Assembly (NCBI GenBank): GCA_037389465.1
Contig: JAZARR010000123.1
Span: forward strand, 752,501 to 816,500
Direction: 5' to 3'
DNA from: Baylisascaris procyonis
Lineage: Eukaryota; Nematoda; Chromadorea; Rhabditida; Ascarididae
Length of the DNA stretch: 64,000 nt
Position numbers and translations under genes: made by a program. Of this stretch, positions 40,329 to 53,038 are shown in pieces; the first letter of the stretch is position 1, and every line of letters starts with the position of its first letter. The notes under the pieces are model-generated. The model worked only from the letters and a program-made list of their open reading frames with translations. It did no database searches and had not been told where the DNA came from.

Positions 40329-40726
40329 TCAAGACTGTGCAGTATGGTGGGACCGCTGCGCAGCAAAAAAGCATTCGAGGAAGACCGGCAGATATCCTGC
40401 TACTTCCTCTTCTCTGATAGCCCTGAACTGTTTCAAAAACAAAAAAAAATTCTCTGATAAACCGCCCACAATACCGAACAAACCGCCCGCATATTCACTT
40501 CCTAAAATCACTTAAGATCAACAACAAAAATTTTTTCCTTACCATTAAAATATTCCCACAAAATATTGCCTCCGCCATCATGACCCTGAATCTGAATAAT
40601 TAGTTTAACTTGGTTTCGATCAAAATAAGATCTACGATCTCTTATCATCCAACGCCTACCTCCCAATCCGTGTGCAGCAAAAAGTTCATTTCCTATCCCA
40701 CTCAAACCGAATATTGACAAATTCAT
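40329..40726 (-). CDS. Small two-exon gene with a 41-bp intron, unknown product
   Basis: Exon 1 is 40726-40543 starting at ATG (MNLSIFGLSGIGNELFAAHG) and ending before GTAAGG. Exon 2 is 40501-40329 after GATTTTAG, ending in TGA. Phases match (1/1) and the joined product is 118 residues, Gly-rich in the middle (QGHDGGGNILWEYFNG, GGLFGIVGGL). A TAA stands just before the ATG in frame, supporting the start. No signal peptide and no recognised domain. The 41-bp intron is close to the lower size limit for nematodes. Confidence 0.35.
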
Positions 40727-42159
40727 TTAGACCGAAATAGAATTCCTCTCACCCACTCATAAAAAGTTAAAGTTCATTTCAAAAAAAGATTATCAGTGCT
40801 CTATTATCTCCAATAACCACCCTCTGCCTCTCCTCACTCCCTACAAATTGAATTTCGGTATTTACTCCGAATCGAAAATTTTGCCCTTCGATTTCGCATT
40901 TAAAAAACCGCAACAAAATTTAGTCGAACCTAAACGAAAATTGCCCTTTCCTCACACCTGACTCCTTACACGGAAAGGTCCCACGAAAAGTTTTTAATCC
41001 AAAATATAATTTCTTCTCTTCGCATCAATTCCCTTGAGAGCTTGGATAACGGATGTTGTAAGTGGCAAATGCGTGTTGGTGAATGTGAACGATGACCAAA
41101 CACAGCGATCACGGGGCAATAAATCCTCCTTCCTCGACGTTACCATACCTGAGGTGTTTAGGTGAACGCGAACGTTGACGACCTTCGTACCTCTCGCATA
41201 AACTCCTTGGTGATGATACCATCAAAACGTAAGGAAGAGGTTAACCTATGCACAACACAGCAACCTTTCGAAGCGCATTTTTAATGGACAATAGACCCTA
41301 CGGTAGGATTAGCATATTCGGCATAGTCAGGATCACTTGACGCTGAGAAAACACAGGGAAATTCATATGGCAACTCCTCCTCCAATCAACGAAATTTTGT
41401 GAGTCCTTATTTCTTTTTCACTATAGGCACTTATCTCATATTTCTTTTCCTCACAAAGAAATCGTTCCTTTAGGAATTCCATCGAATTCTGGAAATTGAA
41501 TGCGATAAACTTAAATGACAGGTATTTTGTGCATTGGAAATTTTATGTCTTTCTACTTTTGATAGCCTCTCTATTAAATCTGCATAAATTTTTATCAATT
41601 TTAAAATATTCGGTACGTTCCACCTCCAGTAAGGTCTGAAGTACGCCCTATGAAAGATAGACTACTGGCGGTCCGCAGACAAAAATCCTTTATTAGCTTC
41701 AGGGGAAAGCAAGCTTCCATTTTTTTGTGATTAGCTAAACTATGTATATGTAGCAAGAGGTGGCCACGATAATGAAACGTACTCAAGTCAAAAACGTTTT
41801 TCCAAAGTGTTTAATTTCGAAAATTTCTGTCCTGCACGACATATCCAAAAAATTTCATCGTGACATTTTCTTGAACGGGGATATTTGCATAAAGTACTTT
41901 TAACCAATATTATTTGTCATGAACCCAGTCATCTAGCACCAAAAAACAAGTCAACGATGCGATCACCTGCAACAGGTAACCCTATCATATCGCTGCCATA
42001 TGAACCTCTAAATATAAAGTTGTGGCAAATATCTCTATCAACGAAGGGAATAGCAAAAATGCCGACAGATATTAAATAAACTTTTCCAAACTCAATAATC
42101 ACCCCCTAAGAATAGTAGGATGTTTCATACCGCACACTCATTCGACACATCAGCCTGAC
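40727..42159. other. No firm gene
   Basis: A/C-rich with pyrimidine strips near 40800-40850; only the weak minus-strand candidate at 41184-41263 stands out. Confidence 0.4.
41184..41263 (-). other. Weak minus-strand exon candidate
   Basis: After an acceptor-like GTGCATAG on the minus strand the frame reads LTSSLRFDGIITKEFMRE before GTACGA. Short and without confirmed neighbours. Confidence 0.2.
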
Positions 42160-42357
42160 CAGCGAGAAAAATAGAGAGAGATAGCAGCATCTGCTGCAGT
42201 TTGGTTTGCCATCCTTGACATCAATCTCTCGCCCAAGAAGATTGAGCAAAGATTTCAACCACCCTACAACGCAATGCTTCCTTTTCTCATTCATCAAATT
42301 CACGTCGTCTACTTGTGCGAATCTATCTGTGTACGAATGGTTACGATAATCCATCAT
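42160..42357 (-). CDS. Minus-strand exon candidate, Cys-containing
   Basis: Open from ATG at about 42354 on the minus strand. The frame reads AQVDDVNLMNEKRKHCVV, then GWLKSLLNLLGREIDVKDGK and PNCSRCCYL, with a possible donor GTCAGG near 42160. An acceptor-like ACAGATAG lies before FAQVDD, so the true exon may start there. The sequence looks coding, but no family is recognised and no partner exons are fixed. Confidence 0.3.
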
Positions 42358-43380
42358 CGTGTTATCTAGATTGCCTCATCATTCCTAAGCTCAAATTTCA
42401 AGGATTGAAACATTACAGACCATGTTTTCAAGCGTTCACTCCTTTAACCATAAATACGCGGCATATTTATATAAATGCGACAGATATCGTTTAATCTAAA
42501 GATTTCAATATCGGCATTTCCTTCGGTTCCCTTCACAGCTCCGATTCGACGCTGCCCACTCCTTTTACATTTAGAGGTTCAAAAAAATTCATTACTTTTA
42601 AATATCAATTCAGTTTTGCGAACACGTCTTTGCATTATTACAAACTAAGTTTACTTGACTACATTTCAATCTATCATGTATACCCCGAAAGCATTGCGGC
42701 CTTCACGGTCGTAAGCTAAAAGATAAAAGCTTGCTAGATTGCTCCATGCTAGCCTGAATGAAGCTCTTCTCCTTCCTCTCCCAAGCAGTGAAAATACTCG
42801 CGAAACTTGAACCTCACCCTCAGTGGAAGTGGACGGAGTTGTGAAGTTTCATCCCATCCTTGAAAAAATGTTCCACTAAACGCCAACTGATTTCACCTGT
42901 TTCTTCAATTTCAAGTGATCCTGACTATGTAGCCAAGCCTATTAGCCCTGCCAAACAACCACACTTCCATTAGAAATGCTTTCCCCAGAATTGCGTTGTT
43001 GTGCACACTTAACGTATCCCCTCGCTTCAATGGCATCGTCACCGAGAAGTATATGCGGTAAATGCGAAGACTGGCAACGCTGGCATTCACCTACGCAACG
43101 CTGACACGGCAGCGCCTACGAAGGACGACTCGGTGCCCAGAGACCGCAATATTCAGCCAAAATTTACACCCACCAATTTCATTTCACCCTTACAAATTCG
43201 TCACCTCAGTTCTCCTGAGAACTGATGGGAAAAGAAGAAGTTTTATTTGAGAATAGAATAATTTAAGAAATAACTCCTACGTTGCCATTTCCGGTAGAAG
43301 AAAGGGTGCAAGGAAAGACGAAACCCGTTCAACCTTTTTAAATCGCTTACGTCCACCAAATTCCTTCTCGCATTTTAGCG

Positions 43381-43955
43381 CTAATTAGTCCCGAATTTCC
43401 TTGTCTGAGTTGCTAATGGCTCTGCGATTGATCCTTGTGAATCCGAATCGCCGCTGAAACTTCCCTTCATGGGCTGATGATGTCGACGTTCGTGGACAGT
43501 GATGTTGCTCGAGTCCTTGGATCGTATATCCCTCGTTGAGTGAAAACCTCGTCTTAGAATTGTCTCGCTGTTGCCATTGTCGAACGTGTCAACCTCCTTC
43601 GCTGCTTCAAGCACATGCTTCCTGAAAAATCTCACAATCCTTTTCATATATGCAAAACTCGATGTGCAGTTGGCCTTGAAGTTATTTTCAACCTTTCTCC
43701 TAACTAATGCAAATTCCCTTCAGTGTCAGTTTCGATCCAAACCGCACATTGACCCCTCTCCCTAGTAAAAGTGATTCAGCTCTCGACCGACCCTCCGTTC
43801 CAACCGTACTCCACCGCCTCCTATCGATAGCACTATTTTGAATCAATCTTGCGAATTAAACAAATCCTAGTTGGCGCGGCACGTGCTTTCGCATTCTCAT
43901 TTGCCAAACGAACTACTTACGGAACTCAGAATGAATCTAGAAAACGCGCCTAATA
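43381..43955 (-). CDS. 3' exons of an unrecognised minus-strand gene
   Basis: Exon 43621-43381 follows ATTTTTCAG and runs to TAG: KHVLEAAKEVDTFDNGNSE, RRGFHSTRDIRSKDSSNITV, FSGDSDSQGSIAEPL, about 80 residues, charged and Ser-rich, like a disordered cytoplasmic tail. Upstream, a 35-bp exon 43955-43921 (LGAFSRFILSS) has a good acceptor (GATGTTACAG) and donor (GTAAGT), but its phase does not fit the larger exon directly, so at least one exon between is missing or the two are separate. Confidence 0.4.
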
Positions 43956-44520
43956 CTGTAACATCAAACATATGGAAACGCATCTGCATCCACTTGCACC
44001 TTTAAAAGCCCAAAATTCCTTCGCAATTTGATTGCAGAACCTTGAAATTGATAGAAATCATCTTTTGTTCTTCTTTTTCACTATTAAATTTCGTGGTTAC
44101 TTCCAACCGCAGTTGAAAACTCGTGAAAAAGCCTCAACTTTCAATGATTTTTCACAGCCCAATACTTTCGGGGTGTATTTACAAATATTGCTTTCATCAA
44201 AAAATCATCTCTATGACAGCGCAATTATATATCAAATGAAAGAGTTCATGTCAAAAAAAGATAGAGGAAGACCTCTTCGCAATAGAGAGACGATTCATAG
44301 AATATGCAATAGATTACTTCCAATTTTTATCACACTGACCAAAATAAACACACAAAAATCAATAATCATATTCATTATAATGTAATACATTGTTGAAATT
44401 AAATGAGTGACAATAGATGTCAATAAGGAAATCCCCCTTGAGAAATTAAATCCACTTTCACGATAATACATTGTTTCAAGTATTGCTGACTACAATATTG
44501 CAGTGGTACCAAAATATCAC

Positions 44521-44593
<73 letters not shown>
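44521..44593. repeat. (AT)n microsatellite, about 70 bp
   Basis: Uninterrupted AT run with no mirrored flanks. Confidence 0.97.
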
Positions 44594-44594
<1 letters not shown>

Positions 44595-47006
44595 TAAGAA
44601 GTTAACGATTAAACTTTTTGTGCAAATACATCACCGATAAATTATCAACATTTAAATGGGCATCAATCCTTGCAAATCGCAATAACTAATGATCAATATT
44701 TGTTCAGCACTATTTAAAAAATCCAACGGCACCTATCCAGGAAATAATAGCACATTAATAAAAGAACCTCTCATCTTATCACTTCTCTTTTGAATGCGCC
44801 AACGGGGCTCCATTATGGAAATGGCAAGGATCGCATCAAATAAAACAGATAAAACCACAAAACCTCCAATAAAATTCAGCACAATATAAAAGAAACACTA
44901 TAAAGAATAGCCCACTTTTAAAAACCATCGAAAGGTTATATGGAAAAAAAGGGGAAAAGACTAATAAAACGTATGCCCAACAAAGATATGAATGTAAGAA
45001 GAAAATTGTACTCAGTATCACATATACTTCAGTGGCCACAAACCAACATATACAATAATAATTATAAAACAAACGAGTAATCACCGAATAAACATCACAA
45101 CATTCATATGACAATCATAATAGCAATGCTGGGCGATATGAGAGGATCAAACCATCCAACTCATGCATTGCTTATAATGATACAACGGTTAGTTCAATAT
45201 TGTCACATATAACACTGAAATTTGGAACAACATATATGCGGCTATACCCTGAGTGGAGGATCTAAGCACTATCCCATTCTCAAAACACCATATCGGCTAA
45301 CCATTTACTGCATTTAATAATTACTCATAGACGATTGATGCCAATCCTGCCCCCATATTACTCTGCCCATATAAGAATAACAGAAATATTCCTGTAAAGC
45401 ATCACGGAAATGTATTTGTGGATGAAACTGAGCAAAAAAGAAGCTGTTTAGTGCTAGAACCGACTGATGAAAGAGAATACTAGCGATCATAGCAATATGC
45501 GCTCTTCATCTCCTCCCTCTTCCGAATATAACCACATAAAAATACAGAACTGATGAACATAGATAAAATGTTTCAACGTCCATCTCGAATTCTTTCAGTT
45601 CATTCTTCTCTTCACATAACATGAAGCATATTCACCCTGTTATGTGAAAAGGTTCTTTATATTAAGACGACGATCAATCAGGTTGAGGTCGCGCCCAATC
45701 ACTGCAAATCATTCAACTCGTTTATTCATGGCTTTGAAATGCACCAACAGAAAAAAAATGCAACAATACTGCTGGCTAACAAACGTTACGTCAGTACACA
45801 GCCGATTTCTCAACGATTCGCCTCAAAATTCTAAATTAGCACTAAGAATTTATGTTAGGTGCCGCTAAGAATTTTTACAGCCCCTTTACCCAATGAAAAA
45901 CACGAAAAAAAAATTGTGCAGTTGAAATGCGCCCTTTTTTTGCAGTTGCACATAAGATCGTATTAGAAGCGACTATTTCGCAAACATTACCTCCCATCCC
46001 GAAGTATTCCCACTCTTATCCTACACGATCGGCTTCTAAAACAAGCACATCCTCTATGAAATCCACATTCCCATCCGCATACTAGCACAAACCAACTGTC
46101 ATGTCAAGTGTACCAATCAAGAAACTTTGCAAATAGCCCAGCAATACTTTCTTTCAACAAAACATATAAGCTCACAGCTTACATTAGTGAGTCGTTGCAG
46201 AACACCTCATCTTCAAACCACCTGCTTCTATTGAAGGTGTTACTCGGCCACCTGGACATCACCATCATCTGGTGAGAAAAATTGTTTGAATTGCTTTCCG
46301 CTACTGATGCTGCAAAAAGAGCTCATTACTTTTGTCGATACGCGGTATACCTGCTTTAATAAAACCTCGATTATGTAAGCACACCTTACGTTTTCGCATT
46401 AAACATGGTACGACTCACACATTTTTCAGTGAACAAATAAACAAAGAAGAACAACATTCGTGGATGCTGAACCTAAACGGCGATGACGCCATCGCTAAGG
46501 ATGCCCGATATGTTCGCACCACTATCCGAAAAGCAATAAGGAGTGCTCAAACCAAAAGGAGTGCCCTCCCTCCACCTGTTTCCTTCGTTTAGAAGATCCC
46601 GCTGATGCAACCTCAGCGACTCCTCAGGAGTGTCGGGTAACCAGCACCGTAATGAACGATGAGAGGTACACATGAAAACAACGACTAATTCCTAAGGAGA
46701 ATGCCCTCATTGGGTTGGATGGCAAGGCAATCAAAATCATCGACCCTTTTGCGACAACATCAAACAAGTCACAATACATTCGACACCTCACTCTATAAGC
46801 TATGCAACTCGCACAATGTACATCTCACAAAGCACCACTCGGATTGCATCGTAGGGTAGTGAAACGCGTTTGGAAACGATTAAAACAGAAGAAATTTTGT
46901 TAAGTTGAATTTTTGCACTAACAAAAAATCGTCTAGTCGTATGTGATTATGTGGTTGGATACGTGTTGCCAAGATCGGCGAGGATCTCTAACGAGCGTCT
47001 CTCCTC
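44594..47006. other. No firm gene
   Basis: A short plus-strand segment 46198-46270 (FKPPASIEGVTRPPGHHHH) has acceptor- and donor-like ends but no partners. The minus-strand ORF 44836-45114 is hydrophobic but has no splice or start context. Confidence 0.4.
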
Positions 47007-48568
47007 TTATCCCACTCCCTTAATGCTTTTGAAATTTGTTCTGCTCGCCGGCGCGCTCTTTCCGATGAAACTTTTCCAGAAGAAAGTTGACGATATCGCT
47101 GATAGCTTTTTAAGTGGCGCAAATTCTTCTCTTGCTATCATATCCACTCTTTCTGCGACTTTCTAAAATTTGGGTATGACTAGAATACCTATCTCGATCT
47201 TCCCTGCCTGCCTGCTATCAACCCTAGAAGAGCAAATTTATCTCTTATCTATTGGTTTGAGTGAATCTTCTATGGTGGATATCGTCCACTTTCCTAGTCA
47301 ATATTTCCTGGGCTACATAAAGAACCTGCCGCATCCAGATTAAGAGTATAATCACCTTTATGATTCTTTGGAGTTCCCTGTATCCTTCATCTGCAGTTGG
47401 CAATCTTCCTGCTCCATGACCTCAGCATTTACGCATCGACGTTACAAGCGCTCTGCCATTTCTTCCGAACTCGGCAGTCTTATATTCCGTTGATACCTGT
47501 AAGGATATATAACGCTCAGTCAAAAATCAATGGAGGAGTGCAATTTCATTAATAAAGAAACAAGGAAATGTTTTGAAGGGCTAAGAAGTGCAGGATTTCC
47601 GCGTCACCCCTCCGTCGACTCGTCAGAACAAAGGTTTGATTTATTTGAAGGAAATACGCCTATAATTACCTCCCCTAACAAAGGAAATGATGCGAAGTGT
47701 CAACCTTGCTACTTTGTGGATTGTGCTAGAAGACAGTAAAACTTCATCAGACATAATCTACATTCATATGCACAGTAAATCCATTCGTATGATGTCATCT
47801 ACCTTAGCAAGGGTGTATTGTTTACGTTCTTGCCTTTGCAAAGACATAAACAAGTTACACCTTTCAGGTGGGTCGATATCAAGTGAAGAACAGAACAGGG
47901 GGCGACCCACAACATGCATACCTTTGAGGGTGATGGTGATGGAGAAGACAGGGACGGGCGACAGTTTTGCTCAGCAAAATCCTCAACGACTGCAATCAGA
48001 GTAATTTGAGTTGAACAAACACCGCGACAACCACAAAAACACCATTGTGGAAGATATTCCCAACAAATTTCAAGACGGCACAATTTTCGGGAATAGTTGG
48101 ATGTGGAAAGGTATCACAATCGTAGGCACTTCAAATAGGAATAATCAAACGGATATCTGCGGTCGATGAGACTCTTTTGGTTAAAAACTATCAACGTTGA
48201 TATTACTGAGTCAAAACCTTTGACATTCGAATGTTCACCTCGACTTACATTAAGTATCGGTGGGCCGATGGCCACAACAGCACCAAATTAAAAGTAAGAA
48301 CGGTATTGTCCCTTCATCAAAGTCTGCTTCGACTGGTCAACGGAGGGCGTTTTATTGATGAAGAAATTGCCTAACTGCTCTCAATGTCGAAGAAAAATAA
48401 TTAGAAAGGTGGCGAATAATATGGACAATGCAGAATGCTTACCTGACAGTTATCCATGACTAACAGATAAGGTAGCCATCGATATAAAAAAGCCACCAAG
48501 ACAATCACATTCGTGTGGCCACAGAACTGCATAACTTGTGCCATATCACCGTAAGCGTCTATCCCTAT
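47007..48568 (-). CDS. Minus-strand gene or pseudogene with a tyrosine-kinase-like region
   Basis: Best exon 48568-48443 (acceptor TCTTTCAG, donor GTAAGC): YGDMAQVMQFCGHTNVIVL then VAFLYRWLPYLLVMDNCQ, like kinase subdomains IV-V (Glu/Met helix, GHxNVIxLxGF, hinge LVMxxC). Exon from 48374 adds LGNFFINKTPSVDQSKQ, like the GNLxxFL segment after the hinge. Further left are 47989-47922 (VEDFAEQNCRPSLSSPSPSP), 47828-47803, 47725-47670 (TIHKVARLTLRIISFVRG), 47496-47446 and neighbours (STEYKTAEFGRNGRAL; HEGYRELQRIIK), and a terminal exon 47162-47007 (KVAERVDMIAREEFAPLKK, TAA). Several junctions agree in phase, others do not, and HRDLAARN and DFG were not found. It may be diverged, mis-assembled by me, or decaying. 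Confidence 0.4.
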
Positions 48569-51500
48569 CTGAAAGACGAGTCTTTATAGCGGATGACATA
48601 TTCAGGATTATTTAACTAAACGAGGCGACGAGTGAAATTCATTTATTTGCCTTCTCTTATAGGATTTTTTCTACCAATTTGCCCAGCATTCGGGAAAATG
48701 TACCCACATTTTTTATATATCCCCGCTTCGGGACGTTTGAATAAATATGACATCATTTTGAAACTTATCGTATACATAAATAAATGAGCGCATAAGAGCT
48801 TCAAAACTTTCAAATAATTAGTTTTTTTGGTGCGCACAATTTCGCCCTTCAGGATAATCGCCTCAAGATACTCCTCTCTTAATTAAACCCGTTGGGAGAG
48901 TCTAATCATTATGCCTTATTTACATCACAGCATATGCATTAACTACTAAAAGAATAGAGCAGCTGCCTACGAGCAAAATCACCTCACATCCTCATCAAGG
49001 CAACCAATCTGATATCAAGTTGCTTCTTAGTTCTCAAAAACGAGCTCAGAAGTTCCCGAACTGCAAAATTCACAAACTGCTGGCTGAATAAATATTTGAG
49101 CCAGCAAGCCTATGAATTACCTTCAATTATCTTCAAGTTATCAATTACCTTCAACTGTGAATTCGTAAACAAATTACCTTCAGTAATCCTCACTTATGCA
49201 TCACCCCTTAAATCCATTAATGAGACACTAGTAGGTGGAGTTGATTAATAATCTAACATAATAAACTCGGCTTTAATTTGTTGATAATTGCAATTTGAGC
49301 TATTCGATAATTTGCTGATAAGTTTATCAATGAGTACTTTTTGAAGTAAAAGCCGAAAATAAAATACGGTGAAATAAATTACTTTCTACGCACAAGACGA
49401 ACGTGCAAGTACCTATTAAAGTGAACATATCGTAATTAACTGGAATGTTTCAAGTATAAAAGATTACGAAATTCCTAACATACAGGTACAGGTGTAAAGG
49501 GGACCACAGACATCTTCGGGGATTACAAACGATTCTCTAGCTGGAAGAAACATCCGAGGCGGAATGACCTAGGTGAACATCTAATCTAGGCAAGATGATA
49601 CAATTAGAAATATTAATACAAAGACGAATCATACATAAAACATCTGCAAATGTAAACGTATTTCAAAGATCCCAGCGAAAACCTCTCCACATGCACACAG
49701 CCTAAAACGCAGCTTTTCACCAATGACAGAGCATCAACCCAAAACAGCCTTTTCTGTGTAATACAGAGGTACCAATGACAGAGTATCATTTCGTTTGCTG
49801 AGTATCAGCTGTATTGTCATGCATCATTATACCGTACCCACAGTTGACAATATCCCCCTCAACTCCTTCCCGCCGTTATTACTCCCACTTTTTTTTAGAT
49901 CGCATTGTCAGTTTGCTCTATATTCGGTTGTCAGTAAGTGGCTGGAACGAGGCGTTTGCTCTACATTAAAAAGAGCAGTGCCATCTAAATCGATAGATAG
50001 CTGCTCCCTTTTGATCTATGCAGTTGCCTCTTGGGATGCTCAGAGAGCAAAAACCGCACAAATATGACTGCGCGCGACTGTAGTCTCTCGGTCGTTGTGC
50101 TAAGCAAGAACACAAGGAAAGTGTCTGCTCTCGGATGTGCACTTTGATACGCCCTCAGAATCCGTGAGTACCGAAGATCTAGTGGATATTTTCATTGTCG
50201 TCACGACGAAGTAGCCAAGACCTAGCGGATATGACGAAGTGGAACGAAATCTGCCATCTGAGCTGAAAATGGTTTTCGGGCCGATGTTTACCTGGGTATG
50301 ATTCATCGCCTTCTGTGGAATCTCGATGAGTAGATGCAGATCTACTAGGACAAATCCACGATTACTGTAACAATCCATTGGTTGATCGAGGAGGGAGTCT
50401 GTGTCGAAATGGCGATTAGCTCCGTTGAGTCCACGGAAGTACTGTGCCAACCCTTTTATCCTCTGAATCCTCTTACAAACTCTTCATTTTTGGTTGGTCC
50501 TATAGCTGCAGACAAAAGAACAGCTGCCACAGTTTATGAATCGTCTCATACCCTTTTCCCATATTATTTCCCTCATCTCGTAAATCGCCTCTTGGATTGG
50601 TTATGGGGCATTTTCATTCTTTGGCTTTCCTCCTCTTCGTCCATTGCTCGGCTGCTTTTCAAACAGAGACTAACATTGGTAGAGCATTTAGAATTACGAT
50701 GTAGTCATATAATCAGTTTGAGGGCAATTGACAACGGGAGCTTTGAGGTAAGTGAAAAATCACCACGAATTATCCTGGCGCATTTCCTGTATTCCTGAAA
50801 TCCATCACCTTCAACTTCCGGCTGAATGATCCCACAACTGGATCGCCAATTTCGCTTCGCATGGATCAGATATTCCATGGCCATTCCTTTCCAATTCTCC
50901 AATTAGAAATATCCCACAATTAGTCAACATTAAATTTTATCAGAACTCTGATTTTTCTTAAGGCTATTTCATGAGGGCAATTAGTTTAGATTCAGAAATT
51001 TTTGATGATATTTAGAAGCATGGATTCTAGGAATTATTTGCTGATTTTTATGGGAATTCGGGTACAAATTCGGGTAAAAAAATTCGGCTATTCAAATTTT
51101 TATCAGCGATATTGTTATTAACGGACTCTTAGTAGTACTCTGATGCAAGCGCTGCTGCCCGTGAGAAGTAAAAGAATTGAAAACTAAATTCCCACGTCCA
51201 TATTTTAATTCCAATTCAAATGGCGTACGAATAGACTTAATGCTTGTTTATTGAATAACCATTAAAATGTGCTCCTTCATATCATCGAGTAGATTAATTT
51301 TTTGGCAATCTGTATCAACTTTTAGCAATATTTTCATTTAATTTAGCATTTGTCCCAGTGTTTCTTTTCTGAGACGAACCGAAGTAAAGGACGACTCAAA
51401 ACGATACAATTTATCGAGAAAAGTCGACAAAAATTTTAACATCCAGAACATCTTAGTGGCCTGAATGGCAATCAGGCATATGCGGATACCCTCATTTATT

Positions 51501-52973
51501 GGCTCAAACATCCTTATGAACGAGTCCGGGAATGACAAATTCCACTATTCTACGATTGAGACGTTATTATTGGTTGAAAAAATCCGTTAAATTTGTGTCA
51601 AAGTCGATTCTCTTCTTAAATGCGATCTCATTCTGGCGTGCCATCTAATACTCAACTCTCATTAAGTTCGCCCCTATCCTGAAATGTTTTTGCAGTGCAT
51701 TTGTGGTAAAAAGTAGAATAAAGCTAATATTTCTAATGGTCATTCCTGCATGAATGAAGAGCATTAATTGATGCAGACGAAACATTTCCTTTCTGAATAT
51801 TAATATGGGCAGTCGACTTCCGAAGACCATAGACATGTACATAGATAAAAACCACGGTAATGCGATGCAGTTTATGCGAAACTCTACAGGAAGTCTACGT
51901 GATAGCAGGAAATACGCTTGAAATGTTTGCTGACTGCAACAATAACTTCAAGAAGTTCGTGGCATAGAGCTAAGGCCGTTATTTTAAGGAGAGTCCATTA
52001 GCGAGTTTAGCATGACCTCAGCTTTATTTCTCGAGAACGAATTTCGACTCATCGATTGCTGATTAAAATGATATTGTCACTAGCATGGGATCATTGCTAT
52101 CCACTCATCAATAGAGATCTTTTTAATAGTCGTTATTTATTTTCACTTATTGCGTTCGTTTTATTATCCAATGCTGCTCATAGCCGGCTGCAAATTGCAT
52201 ATGCTATTGCTTCATCGACCAGATGTCCTTCGTTCTTCTTCTTGTTACTTGCAGGTTTTTCCAAAAATAACAATCTGACGATGTATGTGTGTGTCTGTCT
52301 GTATCTGTATGTGTCTGTGTCTGTGTTCATATATTCTTGTATATGTCTGTGCATATATATAATCCACTTCGTCGTGTATACATCTGGTGTGTTACCTGTC
52401 TATTTATGAATGACGATTGTGTTTTGTATGGTAATTTTAGGAGGTTTTTTCTTAAGAAGGCCTCTAGATTAAAGGTAGTAGCTATGCTTATTCGTTCACA
52501 AATAATCTTCCCTTCAATAGTTGACTGAAATTTTGCTAAGTATATTTCGCAACAGCCGAATAGGAGGGGCAAATGGCGTAAATGTCTGTTTTTTTGCACA
52601 AAAGGTAATTAATCAATATTTCAAAAATTATTGTTTTATTTTCCTCTTCGCTTCAGAAATAAATAATCATAGTTGATCGGCTGCCTGGTTTGCTTCTGTC
52701 ACGCGAAGAATAACGGTGATTTGAGTAGAGGATTGTTCTGGATTCTTTTTTTCTTTATAAGATGAATTGAGCGGAGTCGTTGCTCGCTTGCTTAAGATGC
52801 TCAATGTTGTCGATTTTAACGCATTATTTGCTTTGTAGTAAATTACTGAAATGAAGCGCTATATATTCCAGGTGTTTTATGCTTCCTATTTATGACTATT
52901 TAGGTTTTCTATATATTTGTCAATATTTGAAATAAAATAATAAATAAATAAAGATATAAAACATATGCCTCTA
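48569..52973. other. No firm gene
   Basis: Upstream exons of the minus-strand kinase-like gene may lie here but were not found. The ORFs at 50100-50450 (minus) and 50382-50798 (plus) overlap; both are open, and neither has a recognisable motif. A plus-strand stretch near 50800-50910 reads SITFNFRLNDPTTGSPI, but no exon end fits. Confidence 0.4.
52278..52335. repeat. TG-rich low-complexity run
   Basis: Irregular TGTC/TGTA/TGTG units for about 55 bases. Confidence 0.85.
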
Positions 52974-52988
52974 ATCAATATTTGCAGG
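52974..52988 (+). promoter_or_regulatory. Candidate trans-splice or 5'UTR acceptor of CPSF3
   Basis: AATCAATATTTGCAG followed by GG lies 51 bases before the CPSF3 start codon. It has the form of a nematode 3' splice site with no coding exon before it, as expected for spliced-leader addition or a 5'UTR intron. That is inference; the mRNA 5' end would decide. Confidence 0.35.
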
Positions 52989-53038
52989 GAAATCAGAAAA
53001 TACATACTTCATAAGGATTGGCCTTATTGTCATATGAG

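Noticed and set aside
44032..44385. 117-residue plus-strand ORF
   Set aside because: Low-complexity Phe/Ile/Lys-rich reading with no splice context or family resemblance; AT-rich chance ORF.
44836..45114. Hydrophobic minus-strand ORF resembling a membrane protein
   Set aside because: Phe/Tyr/Leu-rich reading of A/T-rich DNA with no start, acceptor or donor context.
50382..50798. 138-residue plus-strand ORF, among the longest in the window
   Set aside because: Overlaps an equally open minus-strand frame, has no motif, and no exon downstream fits the GTAAGT near 50747.
52056..52409. 117-residue hydrophobic plus-strand ORF
   Set aside because: Its second half is the TG-rich repeat read as Cys/Val/Tyr; no supported exon ends.
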